The notes under the pieces were generated by a model, which was given only the letters and a program-made list of their open reading frames with translations, had not been told where the DNA came from and made no database searches. A DNA stretch of 64,000 bases from the NCBI GenBank assembly GCA_003996215.1, contig QJPP01000036.1:1-64000 (forward strand). Direction: 5' to 3'. This document shows, piece by piece, positions 12,682 through 24,351 of the stretch. Every line of letters begins with the position of its first letter. The stretch's first letter is position 1. Made by a program: the position numbers and the translations under genes. The DNA comes from Jaltomata sinuosa. Lineage: Eukaryota > Streptophyta > Magnoliopsida > Solanales > Solanaceae.

Positions 12682-15241
12682 TGTAACACCCCGTACCTTT
12701 CAACACCTATACGACTAAGTCGATATCGCTGAAGGTACTTAAGCTCAGGGTGGTGAGAAGGTACTTTGGCCTAGAATTCAAAATGGCCAAATGTATATAA
12801 GTGTTAAGTCAAAGTATAAGGATGAGGGTTTGAAAAATGAGATAAAACAAGAGATGTGCTTGCTCGACTTATCTAAGCTCATAGGTGACAAGTAGATTCA
12901 TCACCTACTTGCTCTAACAAACCAAGTTACGAGGGCCGATTGTCTGAAGCATTTACATGGATTATTAGACCTAACGGTGGCCCAAAACAAGGTCTATGTT
13001 GTCCCAACAAAGTGATACAAGGTCTGGGCCAAATGAAGTACAAGGTAGCCCACCAATGTTGACCAAAGTAAGATCCAAAAACAGCCCAAAAGCAGCTCAA
13101 AATCAGCCACAAACATAACCCATTTGAGGCCTAACCAAAGGTAAATTTTGGCCCAAACTTCTTGACCCATTTTGGCCAAAAGTTAAGCCAAAAAGTCGGC
13201 CAAAAGACCCCATATAAGGACCTGATTTGGATATAGTTTCAGCGGTCATTTCTTAGCCAATATCCTAAAACAAAAGTTGAGGAAATTATTTCCTCTCGGC
13301 AGCCCCTCTCTCCTTTTAAGGTTCTAAGAAGATCAAGATTTATTCAAGCTTAAGGTGATTTAAAAAACTTATTATCTTGGTACTAATCTAGGACACTTAG
13401 AAATTATGTAACAATTAAGAGATTTCTTCTTCTCTTGTTGGTGTATGTGTAGGGGTAACTTAAGATTTGAAAGACATCAATAAAAATAGGATAAAAATAT
13501 CCCTTCAAGTGTGGTAAGTACTATGCCCATAATAATCTTTTTGGATTGAAGTTTAGATGGACAAATATTGTTGAATTGTTGTTAAGAACTCACAGGACGA
13601 TAATCGGAAGTCGTGGGTTCAATGTGTTGCTATTGTATTTCGGTATGGTTAGTTGTGTAGGGTTTGTTTGATATGTTTTTTATGGTTGGAGGCAGTAGGT
13701 TGGTGTGTATGTGTGTTGTATTGAAATGTGAGATAAAGGTGTGATGATACACCATTTAATTAACGGCAATATGTAATTTGCCCAAAAATATTTAGGTACT
13801 ATTTTGGTGAAGTTGCATCAGGTTCAAGATCTCATATTAGCTTCGTTATACTCTTGTATTGTCGATTAACTTAATAAAGAAAAGTCCAAGTTGTGGTAAG
13901 CGCAATCTTCAGAAGGAACGAGGTATGTTAAGACTTCTTTATTCTTTATCGGCATGAATCTAGAAATGGAACTCTAAAACTCCGAAAGAAGGAATTTTAG
14001 TATTTTGTTGTAAGAGAGATGATTTGGTAACTTAACAAGTCTTAAGGAACTAAGTGATACATTATGGTGATTCAAGTCGCCTTCTTATAAATATCTAATT
14101 CTTTTCGCATGAAACGTAAGTTATCCTTTTGTCGAGTTTTTTCTTTGTATTGTGATCCCTAATCAAGCTTTAGAAAGTATAAAAGGAAGGTTAGCAAGTT
14201 AAATCCCCATTTATATGTGTTTGATAAATTGATTCCAACATCTAGTAAAAAGCTAAAGAAGTTAACTAAATGAACCTTCATAACTAACAAGAGTAGCTTT
14301 GAAGGTCAATCTAGTAATACGCTTATTACACGTGGGTTGCGTGTTAATGTGCGTCGAGGTGCTACTTACATATTGAGGCTATTATATACATAGTATGCAT
14401 CGAGGTGCTACTATAATATTGAGGCCATTATATACATAGTGTGCACCGAGGTGCTACTACCATATTGAGGCCATTATATACATAGTGTGCGTCGAGGCGC
14501 TACTGCCATATTGATGCTATTATATATAGGGTGCACCGAGGCACTATTATGGTTTAGCGTGTGTTATAAATAGTGAGTTGCGGTGTGAGTTAAGGCATGC
14601 ATTGTGTTTTGAAAAGAATAAAGGAGAAAAGAGCTTAACTAGTCTTATCGATTACAGTTTATAAGTTTCATATTATATCCTATTCAGGTTTACTACTTGC
14701 AACTTACTATTATGTTCCTACCTTACATACCAGTATATTGTTTCGTACTGATGCCCTCATTTCCTGGAGGGGCGTTGCATTCATACATGCAGGTCCAAAT
14801 AGAAACCCATACAGACCTCTTCAGTAGGAATTACAGAGTTCAGGCAGTTTGGTAAGCTCCGTTCTTCCTGGAGATGACGAGTCAGAGGTCTAGCTTATAT
14901 TTTGACCAGGTTATGTATATGTATAGTTAATGGGTAGTCCAGGGCCTGTCTTGGATATGATATATTTTATTTACTAGTAGAGGCTTATAGATGTGTATAT
15001 GTATGTCAGTGTTGGGCATGGCCTTGTCGGCCTTGTTATTAGCTATCTACTATGATATTAGCCTTGTCCGCCCTAAGTGTTTACCTATTGTTGATCTATC
15101 AGTGTTTCTAATTGATATATTTAGAGACCTTGTCGGTCTCATATCCCTAGCAGGTTCAATAAAGATATACTTAATTTTGGCGCCCTCAGCCTTTTGGGGC
15201 TCCCAGTGCTGGTCCTGCCTCCCTTGGTTTGGGGCGTGACA
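12682..15241 (+). repeat. 5' LTR (2560 bp)
   Basis: Begins TGTAACACCCCGTACC at 12682 and ends GGGGCGTGACA at 15241, four bases before the primer-binding site. The first 885 bases align with 20550-21498. It carries a 46-bp tandem repeat near its centre and no gene. Confidence 0.88.
14350..14551 (+). repeat. 46-bp tandem repeat inside the 5' LTR
   Basis: The block g-c-(a/g)-(c/t)-cgagg-(t/c)-gctact followed by an A/T-rich spacer recurs with starts at 14351, 14397, 14443, 14489 and 14533. That is a spacing of 46, 46, 46 and 44 bases. The 3' LTR in this window stops before the homologous position, so conservation between the LTRs cannot be tested here. Confidence 0.9.
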
Positions 15242-15245
15242 AACT

Positions 15246-15257
15246 TGGTATCATAGC
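15246..15257 (+). other. Primer-binding site, initiator Met tRNA (one mismatch)
   Basis: TGGTATCATAGC immediately follows the LTR and differs by one base from the TGGTATCAGAGC form at 3731-3742. Confidence 0.85.
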
Positions 15258-15456
15258 ATGTCAAATTCCAAGAAGTCTACAAGCCGTGTCTAGTAGAGTC
15301 TTTATTATAGGTGTATTGTGGACCATACCTATAATCATGAGGCTACGGGGTATTTAGGAATTGTTACTCTTCTTTCATATGCTAGATCGTGCAATAGAGC
15401 GAAGTAATAAGATACTTGAAGTCTTATTCGTACTTTTCTATTCCTTGTTTACAGGA

Positions 15457-16830
15457 ATGCTTGTGACCAGACAAATGACTAGCGAGTGAGTTGGCACGGA
15501 TGCGGGGGAAGGTACTAGTCATTCCCCGCATGTCCAAATAGATAGATTAGAGGCTCAAAGTGAATCACCGACTCTAGAGATCCTAGTTTAGACGGTACCT
15601 GATGAGACTATAGGGGATCCAGTACCCCCGACCCCACCTGCTCTAGTGGCACCTGAGATAGTTAGAGATGAACCAGCACCAATAGATCCTCCACCTGAAG
15701 TAGAGGACCAAGACATCAGGAGCGCGGTTCAATTATTGACCCAGATGGTAGCCATACAACAGCAAAAAATAAGGGAATCAGTGAGTGCTAGGTCAGATGG
15801 CTCAGAAAGTTCTAGGTCCCGAGAGTTTATCTGCCTAAGTCCTCCAATATTTACAGGCTCTGACCCATATGAGGATCCTCAGGAGTTTATTGATCATATT
15901 TATTGGGTACTTCTAGTCATGCATACATCAGTAGTGGAGGCATTGGAGTTTGCATCTTTCAGGCTACGCGATGTGGTTGTTTTGTGGTTTGAGGCTTGGG
16001 ATCGATCTAGGGGTTTGAATGCACCCCCAACTGAATGGGAGGATTTTTTTAGAGGTATTCCTAGCTCATTATCTTTCACAAGAGGTTCAAGAGGTCAGAC
16101 TTGATCAGTTTCTAGCCCTTAGGCAGGGCAATATGAGTGTTGAGAGTACAACCTCAAATTTAATTCATTAGCCAGGTACTCCCCCAATATTGTAAGTATG
16201 ATGCGAGCTAAAGTTCATAGATATGTGGATGGCCTTAAGGATGAATTGATTAAGGGATTCACAATAGCATCTACACAAGAGGATATGAATATTTCTAAGA
16301 TGCAGGCTATTTCTCATATTGTAGAGGACTTGAAGTACAAATTGGAGATAACCAAACCCGAGAAAGGGATCAGAATAAGAGGGCTAGATCTATTGGGTCC
16401 TATGGAGAGCCACGAGGTGATGTTAGGCCACATTTTCATAGGCGATCATCCCACCCTACCAATGGTGCCCCACATCAGTTGCAGAGGCAGAGGTATGATC
16501 ATTTTTCTCAGCCTAGACTAGGCCACAATTCAGGTGCATCAACTTTCCATCGCCAAGGGTGTTCAGGTCAGATGAGGCCACCTTTTCCACCTTGTGTTCA
16601 CTGTGGTAGGAAGCATCATGGGATATGTCGCCTGAGTTCAGATACTTGTTATTCGTGTGGGCATCCTAGTCACTGTGTGAGAGAGTGTCCGAGTAGAGGT
16701 AGGAGTGAAATGTCCCAGCCTACAGGGTCGTTGAAAGCTTCTTCATCTACTATTCATCCCTCTAGGACAGGCCCACAAGCCACACCAAGTCGCGGTAGAG
16801 GTAGAGAAGGAGGAGGAACATCTGGTTCGA
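15457..16830 (+). pseudogene. gag: Ty3 gag remnant with zinc knuckle
   Basis: The likely ancestral start is ATG 15457 (MLVTRQMTSE, soon followed by a stop). Pieces of the gag core remain open at 15646-16104 (including LSPPIFTGSDPYEDPQEFID, 20 residues) and 16198-16521 (MMRAKVHRYVDGLKDELI). The nucleocapsid knuckle CYSCGHPSHCVREC (C-x2-C-x4-H-x4-C) is at about 16645-16690, with a second Cys/His-like cluster CVHCGRKHHGIC just upstream. Stops and frame changes between the pieces mean no intact Gag can be made. Confidence 0.85.
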
Positions 16831-16839
16831 GCGGTGGTC

Positions 16840-17531
16840 AGAGCCGCACTTATGCTCTAGCCGGTTGCCAGTACTTGGAGTCGTCACCTGATGTTGTTAC
16901 AGGTATATTGACTATTTTTAATCATGTTGTTTATGCACTTATAGATCCTAGCTCTACTCTTTCATATGTTAGCCCGCTCGTTACTGGTAAGTTTGGGGCA
17001 GACCTAGAGTTGTTGCCTAGACCCTTTGATGTGTCTACATCAGTTGGTGAATCTATTATAGCTAGATGGGTTTATCGAGATTGTGTAGTGTTTATTTATG
17101 ACCATCTCACTTTAGCTGATCTAATTGAATTAGATATGATTGACTTCGATGTCATTATGGGTATGAACTGGTTAGTTGCATGTTATGCTAATATCGTTTG
17201 TATAACTAAGGTTTTCAAATTCCATTTTCCGGAAGAGACAGTCTTGGAGTGGAAAGGTAATGTTGCCACGCCAAAGGGTAGGTTTATTTACTACCTTAAG
17301 ACACAGAAAATGATTTCTAAATGCTATATCTATCATCTAGTTCAAGTAAGAAGCACAGAGGATAAACCAACGACTCTTCAATCGGTTCTCGTGGTGAGTC
17401 AGTTTCCAGATGTGTTCCCGGATGAGCTTCCAGGAATCCCTCAAGAAAGAGAAAATGAGTTTGCCATTGATCTACTCCCGAATACTCAGCCGATATCAAT
17501 CCCCCTTATAAGATGGCTCCTGCTGATCTAA
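16840..17531 (+). pseudogene. Ty3 protease domain and PR-RT linker
   Basis: The open frame that holds the zinc knuckle continues through the aspartic-protease signature ALIDPSSTLSYVSPL (DPSS in place of D-S-G-S), then MIDFDVIMGMNWL and the linker QFPDVFPDELPGIPQERE. It ends at a stop near 17531, next to the MAPADLRELKEQL block that begins RT in another frame. The domain order matches the left chromovirus. The family reading is secure; proteolytic activity is unlikely. Confidence 0.85.
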
Positions 17532-18790
17532 GAGAGTTAAAGGAACAGTTGAAGGATCTACTAGAAAAAGGCTTCATTAGGCCTAGTACATCGCCATGGG
17601 GCGCACCAGTTTTGTTTGTTCGTAAAAAGGATGGGTCCTTGAGAATGTGTATCGATTACTGATAGCTAAACAAAGTTACAATCAAGAATAAATACCACTT
17701 CCAAGGATTGATGACCTCTTTGATCAGTTGCAAGGCGCCAAGTGTTTTTCAAAGATTGATTTGTGGTCGGGGTATCACCAGCTGTGAGTTAAAGGGGTAG
17801 ATGTTCCGAAGACATCCTTTAGGACAAGGTATGGCCACTTCAAGTTTCTAGAAATGTCTTTCGGGCTTACTAATGCCCCAGCAGCTTTCATGAACCTAAT
17901 GAGTCAAGTCTTCAAGCCTTCCTAGATGTATTCGTGATTGTATTTATTGATGATATCTTAATTTACTCATGGTCCAAAGTTGAACATGCAAATCATCTGC
18001 GTGCTGTATTGCAAACACTTCAGAATTATAAATTATATGCAAAGTTCTCCAAGTGTGAGTTTTGGTTGACTTTGGTGGCTTTTCTTGTCCATGTAATTAT
18101 AGACAAAGGTATTAGAGTTGACGGCCAAAAGATTGAAGTTGTAAAGAATTGGCCGAGGTCCTTGAATGCTATAGATATCCATCATTTTTTGGGCTTAGAA
18201 GGTTATTATCGGAGGTTTGTGGAAGGATTTTCTTCTATATCTGCACCATAGTTGACTCATAAAGCAGTCAAGTTCCAGTTGTCTGATGCATGTGAGTAGA
18301 GTTTTCAGGAGTTGAAGGATAGGCTTACTTCAGCGCCTGTCTTAACTCTGCCAGAGGGTACAGAAGGTTATGTTGTTTATTGTGATGCTTCAAGGGTTGT
18401 GTTATGTTGCATTCTAATACAGCATGGTAAAGTTATTGCCTATGCCTCGAGAGAGCTGAGAAAGCACGAATAAAATTACCCTACTCATGATCTTGAATTG
18501 GCAACAGTTATATTTGCAGTGAAAATTTGGCGCCATTACTTGTTTGGAGTCCATGTAGATGTGTTTACAGATCACAAAAGTCTACAATATTTATTCAAAC
18601 AAAAGGAATTAAAGTTAAGGCAAAGAAGGTGGCTAGAGCTACTAAAGGATTATGATGTAGATATTTGTACCATCCAGGTAAGGTCAATATAGTGACCAAT
18701 GCACTTAGCCGCAAATCCATGAAAAGCTTGAGCCACATGGAAAATAGAAAGATTGAGATGACAAGAGAACTACATCAGTTAGCTAATTTG
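17505..18790 (+). pseudogene. pol: Ty3 reverse transcriptase and RNase H remnant
   Basis: RT motifs appear in order: ADLRELKEQLKDLLEKGFIR, GSLRMCIDY followed by two adjacent stops (17659-17664) where relatives read CGA CAG, MSFGLTNAPAAFMNL, and the catalytic box VIVFIDDILIYS at 17931-17966. RNase H follows with VYCDASRV, YASREL, VDVFTDHKSLQYLF and RRWLELLKDYDVDI. The paired stops are both single C-to-T changes, as expected from deamination of methylated cytosine. Additional stops and small indels make the gene non-functional. Confidence 0.87.
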
Positions 18791-20277
18791 CAGGTTTGAC
18801 TACTAGACCCAGGTAATGGGGGAGTTGTTATTCAAAACGCAATGGAATACTCACTTATAACAGAGGTAAAGAAACGACATGATGACCCTGAGTTAGTAAG
18901 ATTGAGGGAAGAAATTCGGCAGCAGAAGCAACCATTATTAGATCTTAAGGAAGATGGGGTTCTGAGATATCAAGGTCGTCTATGTGTACCTAACGTAGGG
19001 GAGCTTCAATAGAAAATTTTGGCAGAAGTTCACTATTCCCGCTATTCAATCCATCCGAGAGCGATAAAGATGTATCATGATCTTTGACAAATTTATTGGT
19101 GGAATAATATGAAGGGAAATATTGCAGAGTTTGTATCCCAATGTCCAAATTGTCAACAGGTAAAAATTGAGCACCAGAGGCCCGAAAAGCTGACTCAAAG
19201 TATATTGATACCAACCTGGAAATGAGAGGTGATCAACATGGATTTTATTATAGGCTTACCCCGTACTTATCGTAAGTATGATTCTATATGGGTGATTGTG
19301 GATAGACTTACAAAATTATCTCACTTTTTGCCAGTCAGGAAAACTTATACGGCTGAAGATTATGCCAAGTTATATATTAATGAAATAGTTCAACTTCATA
19401 GTGTCCCAATTTCCATCATTTCGAACAGGGGTGCTCAATTTACAGCAAATTTTTGAAGGTCTTAAGGCTTAGGTACTCAAGTAAGTCTCAGTACAACTTT
19501 TCATCCATAGACAGATGGACAAGCGGAATGCACTATTCAGACACTCGAGGATATGGTATGAGCTTTTGTACTAGATTTTAAAGAGGGTTGGGATGACCAT
19601 TTGCCACTAATTGAGTTTTCTTATAATAATAGCTTCCATGCAAGCATTCAGATGGCTCCTTATAAAGCTTTATATGGGCAAAAGTGTAGATCGCCGATTG
19701 GCTGGTTTGAAATTGGGGAAGCTGAATTATTAGGACCTGACCTAAATCATCAGGCAATAATGGAGAAGGTGAAGCTAATCTGAGAAAGATTACTAACAGC
19801 CCAGAGTAGGCAAAAAATGTATGCAGATATGCAATGTCGAGACTTGAAATTTAATGTTAGTGATTGGGTTTTCCTAAAGGTTTTGCCCATGAAAGCCATT
19901 ATGCGATTTGGTAAAAAGGGAAAGCTTAATCCAAGCTATATTGGACCATACACGATCACTCAGAGGGTAGAAAAAGTGGCTTATGAGCTATAGTTACCCA
20001 CAGAATTAGAAGTAGTCCATACTGTATTTCATGTATCGATACTATGAAGGTGCATAGGAGATCCTTCACGTATTATACCTATCAAAGATGTTCAACTTTC
20101 TGAAGACTTTCCTACGAGGAAGTACCAATTGCTATCCTATATTGTCAATTTAGGAAGCTCAGAACCAAATAAGTAGCCTCAGTAAAGGTGTTGTGGAGAA
20201 ATAATAATGTCGAGCAAATGACGAGGGAAGCCAAGGAAGAAATGAGGAAAAAGTATCCCCAGTTATTTACGACATGA
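18791..20277 (+). pseudogene. pol: Ty3 integrase and chromodomain remnant
   Basis: The integrase zinc-binding region reads EVHYSRYSIHPRAIKMYHDL with CPNCQQVKIEHQ (about 19025-19180). The catalytic core follows: INMDFIIGLPRTYRKYDSIW (19233 on), VIVDRLTKLSHFLPV, NRGAQFTANF and IEFSYNNSFHASIQMAPYKA. The C-terminal part leads to a chromodomain-like end, QMTREAKEEMRKKYPQLF, before 20277. Chromodomains in this clade help target insertion to heterochromatin. Several in-frame stops are present. Confidence 0.85.
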
Positions 20278-20538
20278 AGATAGTATAGAGCTAAGTCATA
20301 TCCTTATGTTCTTGATATTTTTCCTAGTGTGCAAATATGAACAGGTTTGAACATGTACAAATGATTGCATTTATTTGTATATCATTGTATCGTCCTGTGA
20401 GGCATAATATTGGACTTTTGTTGAGTTTCAGGTTTTTGGATAGTCCCAATTACAGAGGAAACTCTGCCAAAATTTCTAGAAATCCTAAACAACTAGAGCT
20501 TTATACACATTACCCTCATTCGAGGATGAATGGTTCTA

Positions 20539-20549
20539 AGGGGGGAGGA
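20539..20549 (+). other. Polypurine tract
   Basis: A purine run (aggggggagga) lies immediately before the 3' LTR start at 20550 and would prime plus-strand synthesis. Confidence 0.85.
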
Positions 20550-21498
20550 TGTAACACCCTGTACCTTTCAACACCTATACGACTAAGTCGATATCGATGA
20601 AGGTACTTAAGCTCGGCGTGGTGAGGAAGTACTTTGGCCTAGAATTTGAAATGGCTAAATGTATATAAATGTTAAGTCAAATTATAAGGATGAGGGTTTA
20701 GAAAATGAGATAAAACAAAAGAGGTGCTTGCTTGACTTATCTAAGCTCATAGGTGATAATTAGGCGCATCACCTACTTGCTCTAACAAACCAAGTTACGA
20801 GGGCCAGTTGTATGAAGCACGTACATGAATTATTAGACCTAATGGTGGCTCAAACAAAGCTCTATGTTGTCCCAACAAAGTGATACAAGGTCTTGCCCAA
20901 ATGAAGTACAAGGCAGCCACCAATGTTGATCAAAGTAAGAACCAAAAATATCTCAAAAGCAGCTCAAAATCAGCCACAAACATAACCCATTTGAGGACTA
21001 ACCAAAGGTAAATTTTGGCCCAAAATTCTTGACCCATTTTGGCCCCAAGTTAAGCCAAAAAGTCGGCCATAATACCCCATATAAGAACCTGATTTGGATG
21101 AAGTTTCAGCAGTCTTTTCTTAGCCAATATCCTAAAACAAAAGTTGAGGAAATTCTTTCCTCTTGGCAGCCCCTCTCTCCCTTTAGGGTTCTAAGAAGAT
21201 CAAGATTTATTCAAGATTAAGGTGAGTTAAACAACTTATTATCTTAGTACTAATCTACTACATATAGCTAGGATATCCTATATTAAGAAATACATGAACT
21301 ATGACAGCCCCTTCCTTAAGGTTGGACCCTTAGAAATTGTGTAATAATTAAGAGATTTCTTCTTCTAGTGTTGGTGTATGTGTAGGGGGTACTTAATCTT
21401 TGCAAGGCATCAATAAAAAGAGGATAAAAACACCCCTTCAAGTATGGTAAGTACTTTGCCCATAATCATCTTTTTGGATTGAAGTTCGAATGGACAAC
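20550..21498 (+). repeat. 3' LTR, first 949 bp only
   Basis: Begins TGTAACACCCTGTACC and aligns to the 5' LTR up to the homologue of about 13566 (ggattgaagtt then a tggacaa block). A foreign LTR starts at 21499. The remaining ~1.6 kb was not found elsewhere in the window, so the insertion was accompanied or followed by loss of DNA. The copy also has about 60 bp near 21255-21315 with no counterpart in the 5' LTR. Confidence 0.85.
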
Positions 21499-24351
21499 TG
21501 TCATGACCCGATTTCTCAAGTCATGATGGCACCTACAACCATCCAGTAGGCGAGCCAATCTCCGTAGCCCGGAATGGTTAGTAATGGGTTACTACCTAAA
21601 CTAATATGCACATTAAGTAGAAATAAGCGGAAGAAAATATAAGGTAAAGACAATGCTGAAGCAACAACCTAAATATATATATAAACAAGGAAACTACACC
21701 AACCCCAAGACTTGGTATCGATAGTTCAGGAGCTTCTAATAGAATACAAGTGATAGAAGTAACAAAACAGAATATACAACTATCTCTGAATAAACAAAGA
21801 GTAACAGTGCCAAAAGATGAGATGTGGTCAAGCCCTGGTCCTCAGGCGTTCACCCTAGTCTCAAATATCCAAAAGCTGCACGAGTCTCTATGTGATCAAT
21901 GGCGAAAGCTCACACTAATATCTGCACCAAAAAGATGCAGAAGTGTAGTATAAGCACCAATTGCTAAGAAACGGGTACCCAGTAGGCATTATCGGCCGAC
22001 TGAGCGCATATAATATATAAAAATAGTAACTAATAGATAGCAAAGAAGCAGTCACATAAGCAATAGAGAAAGCACATGGAAACTAGCATGGATAGAAGTC
22101 AACAAGAATTACAAACATTCTATGCTAGCCACAGAAGTGATATATACAATACAAAACACATGTGAAGGAAGAAGAACGCACCTGGATCCTTGCAACAACA
22201 GTATATAAAGAGAGAGTTTAGAAAGATGGTGGTATACCGGTAACCTCAAGTAAAAGGTAAGGAAGGAAAGCAAGTAACATACTCATGCTATAGGCAATAT
22301 AATTAACGTAATCATGCTACAAGCCCAACTTCAAGATAAGAGAATCATATAGCAATCTCACAATTACAGATGGATTAAACTAAACCACAAGAACCAAAAC
22401 AACTAATCAGCACCAAGAAAAAGGGATAGGATCTGCCAACCCATAAATAATCAGAAGGACACATAAATAGTGCCTCAAAAATCTAGGACTCACTAGTCCA
22501 TCAATAATCAAAAGTCTAATAACCGGAGCCTCAACAGGCTAGAACCCACTAAACCACCAAGAACTGAAGGCCATAAGAAGCTCTATAATATGACAGGAGT
22601 AATATAATCTACCTACAGTTCCAACGACTGCTCATACAACCGAGGAACACAATCAAGTGAAAATAAACCCTTCAGCATCCCATACTACTGGAGCGTACAC
22701 TGAGCAAATAATAAACAAGGGTGGAATTCGAATACAATATGCATGATGATATGATATGATAGAATCAGTATGATAGTAAACCTGTATGTACCTCCTCCGG
22801 TGCCTATAGGCCCAGCAGGTAGGATCCATGGAAGGTCCACCCCGTATACCTCAACTACACCATATACCCTTCCTCCGTCTTGGCATGTAGCCCCTGGTCC
22901 GTATCGGAAAGGTCCATGGAGGTCCTTGACCATATACTAAAATAGAATGCAAATCTCAAAGTATAGCTGCCCGGAGTATATTTGGGCTAGATCAATAATC
23001 AGAGTCTCGTAGTACATGCTCAGAATTAAACTGAGTCTAAATTAATAGTAGTAATCTCAAAAACCCCGTCAAAGGGTGCCCGAAGTATATCTGGGTCTAA
23101 ATCAGTAATCAAGTCTCAATAATCCTTATAAAGGGTGTCCGGGGCATATCCGGGTTTAAATACGTAGTAAAAATATGTCTAGCACTCCAGCACAGCTGAT
23201 CTAGTATCAGTGTAAAAACTGGTGATAAAATCATTGTGATATCCTCTCTACTCCAAGAGGTTTCATAAAAATCAGTTATAAAACTATTTCATAGTCATTT
23301 TAACGAAAATTGGCCCTCGGAGCTATGCAAAGTTTAGAAAATCATTTATAGTAGGCCCAAAGACAATCAATAGTAAAACATGCAGAAACATCCTTTGCAT
23401 GAATGATATGCTCGTAAATAATAGATTAGCCCAACGGCTCACAAATAATTCTATCGACCCCTGTACAGGCACAATCAGCTCTATAGCACAGATATCTAGC
23501 CTAAAATAATATCACGATGTCCGAGACTCATGGATATTCCCAAATATCCCACCGTCTATGGTCTAGAGGAATATACAAAGGCCACACGAGGCCATAAGGG
23601 TAATATCATAATACTACAAACAACGTAAGAAATAAATGAACTGAAGAGATGGACAAGGTCTGGGGTACTAACTTAGAAAACCAACCCAAGGATACTAATT
23701 AATGCAGTTATAGCCTATACACGCAGAGTCTAGGTAGGGAAAGCCATAACCTACCTGTCGTCCGATGCTCGAACTGCTCTGAGAATCCCTAAATCACAAA
23801 CAAACTATCAAAAACATATTCTATGTGTCAATAAAAAGCCAACGGTACCCATATTACTAAAAGTTTAGCCGGGTCAAAATCCAGGTCAAAAGTGGGCCCG
23901 GGGGCTCCGCACTAGAAACCAAAAATAAAATTTACCACGAGGATCCCAGCATTGCCAAGAGTACATGCTCCAAAAATTGAGCAGAATTAGCCACCGAAAG
24001 GGCTCTAAAATAGCCCAGCAGCTCAAGAACTAAAGAGAAAATTAAAGAAGAAAAATCAGGAACTAAAGAGAAAACTTACCGAATTAGAAGCCAACAAACG
24101 ATCATGGGTTAGGAAAATATAGACCTCCAAGCTCTTGGAATGATGAGGAGAGATTAATGATGGTTTGGGTTTAATTTCTATGGAGAAAATGATTTTGGGA
24201 AATTTAGGAAATTAACAAAGAAAGATTACCAATAGGAGTCGGGAAATTGATCACGGACCAAGAAATAATCACCCCAACGACTTAGAGTATCCCACACAAG
24301 ATTTTGGAAGCTTGGAGCTTAAAGAAATAGAGGAAAATGATTTTTGGTGTT
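21499..24351 (-). repeat. Truncated LTR, same family as 3746-7107
   Basis: The plus strand begins tgtcatgacccgattt with the shared block catgatggcacctacaac, matching the minus-strand LTR end at 3746. Further shared blocks run to the cgtccgatg motif near 23760. It is cut at 24352 by the Athila-like LTR. No adjoining primer-binding site or gag is present on the left, where it abuts the broken LTR of another element. It is therefore a solo LTR or a severed end. Confidence 0.8.

Larger units (their letters stand above)
12682..21498 (+). mobile_element. Ty3/gypsy chromovirus, complete 5' LTR, interrupted 3' LTR
   Basis: The 5' LTR is 12682-15241, with primer-binding site, gag, PR, RT, RNase H, integrase and chromodomain remnants, polypurine tract, and a 3' LTR starting 20550. 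The two LTRs share their starting sequence (TGTAACACCC then GTACCTTTCAACACC) and align colinearly to 13566/21498, where the 3' copy is broken by another LTR. The coding region carries many stops, several as C-to-T changes at CG sites. Only one end is present, so the target duplication cannot be tested. Confidence 0.9.

Noticed and set aside
14350..14551. Evenly spaced repeats that might suggest a CRISPR array
   Set aside because: The repeats form the whole 46-bp unit with no unique spacers, and lie inside a plant LTR.
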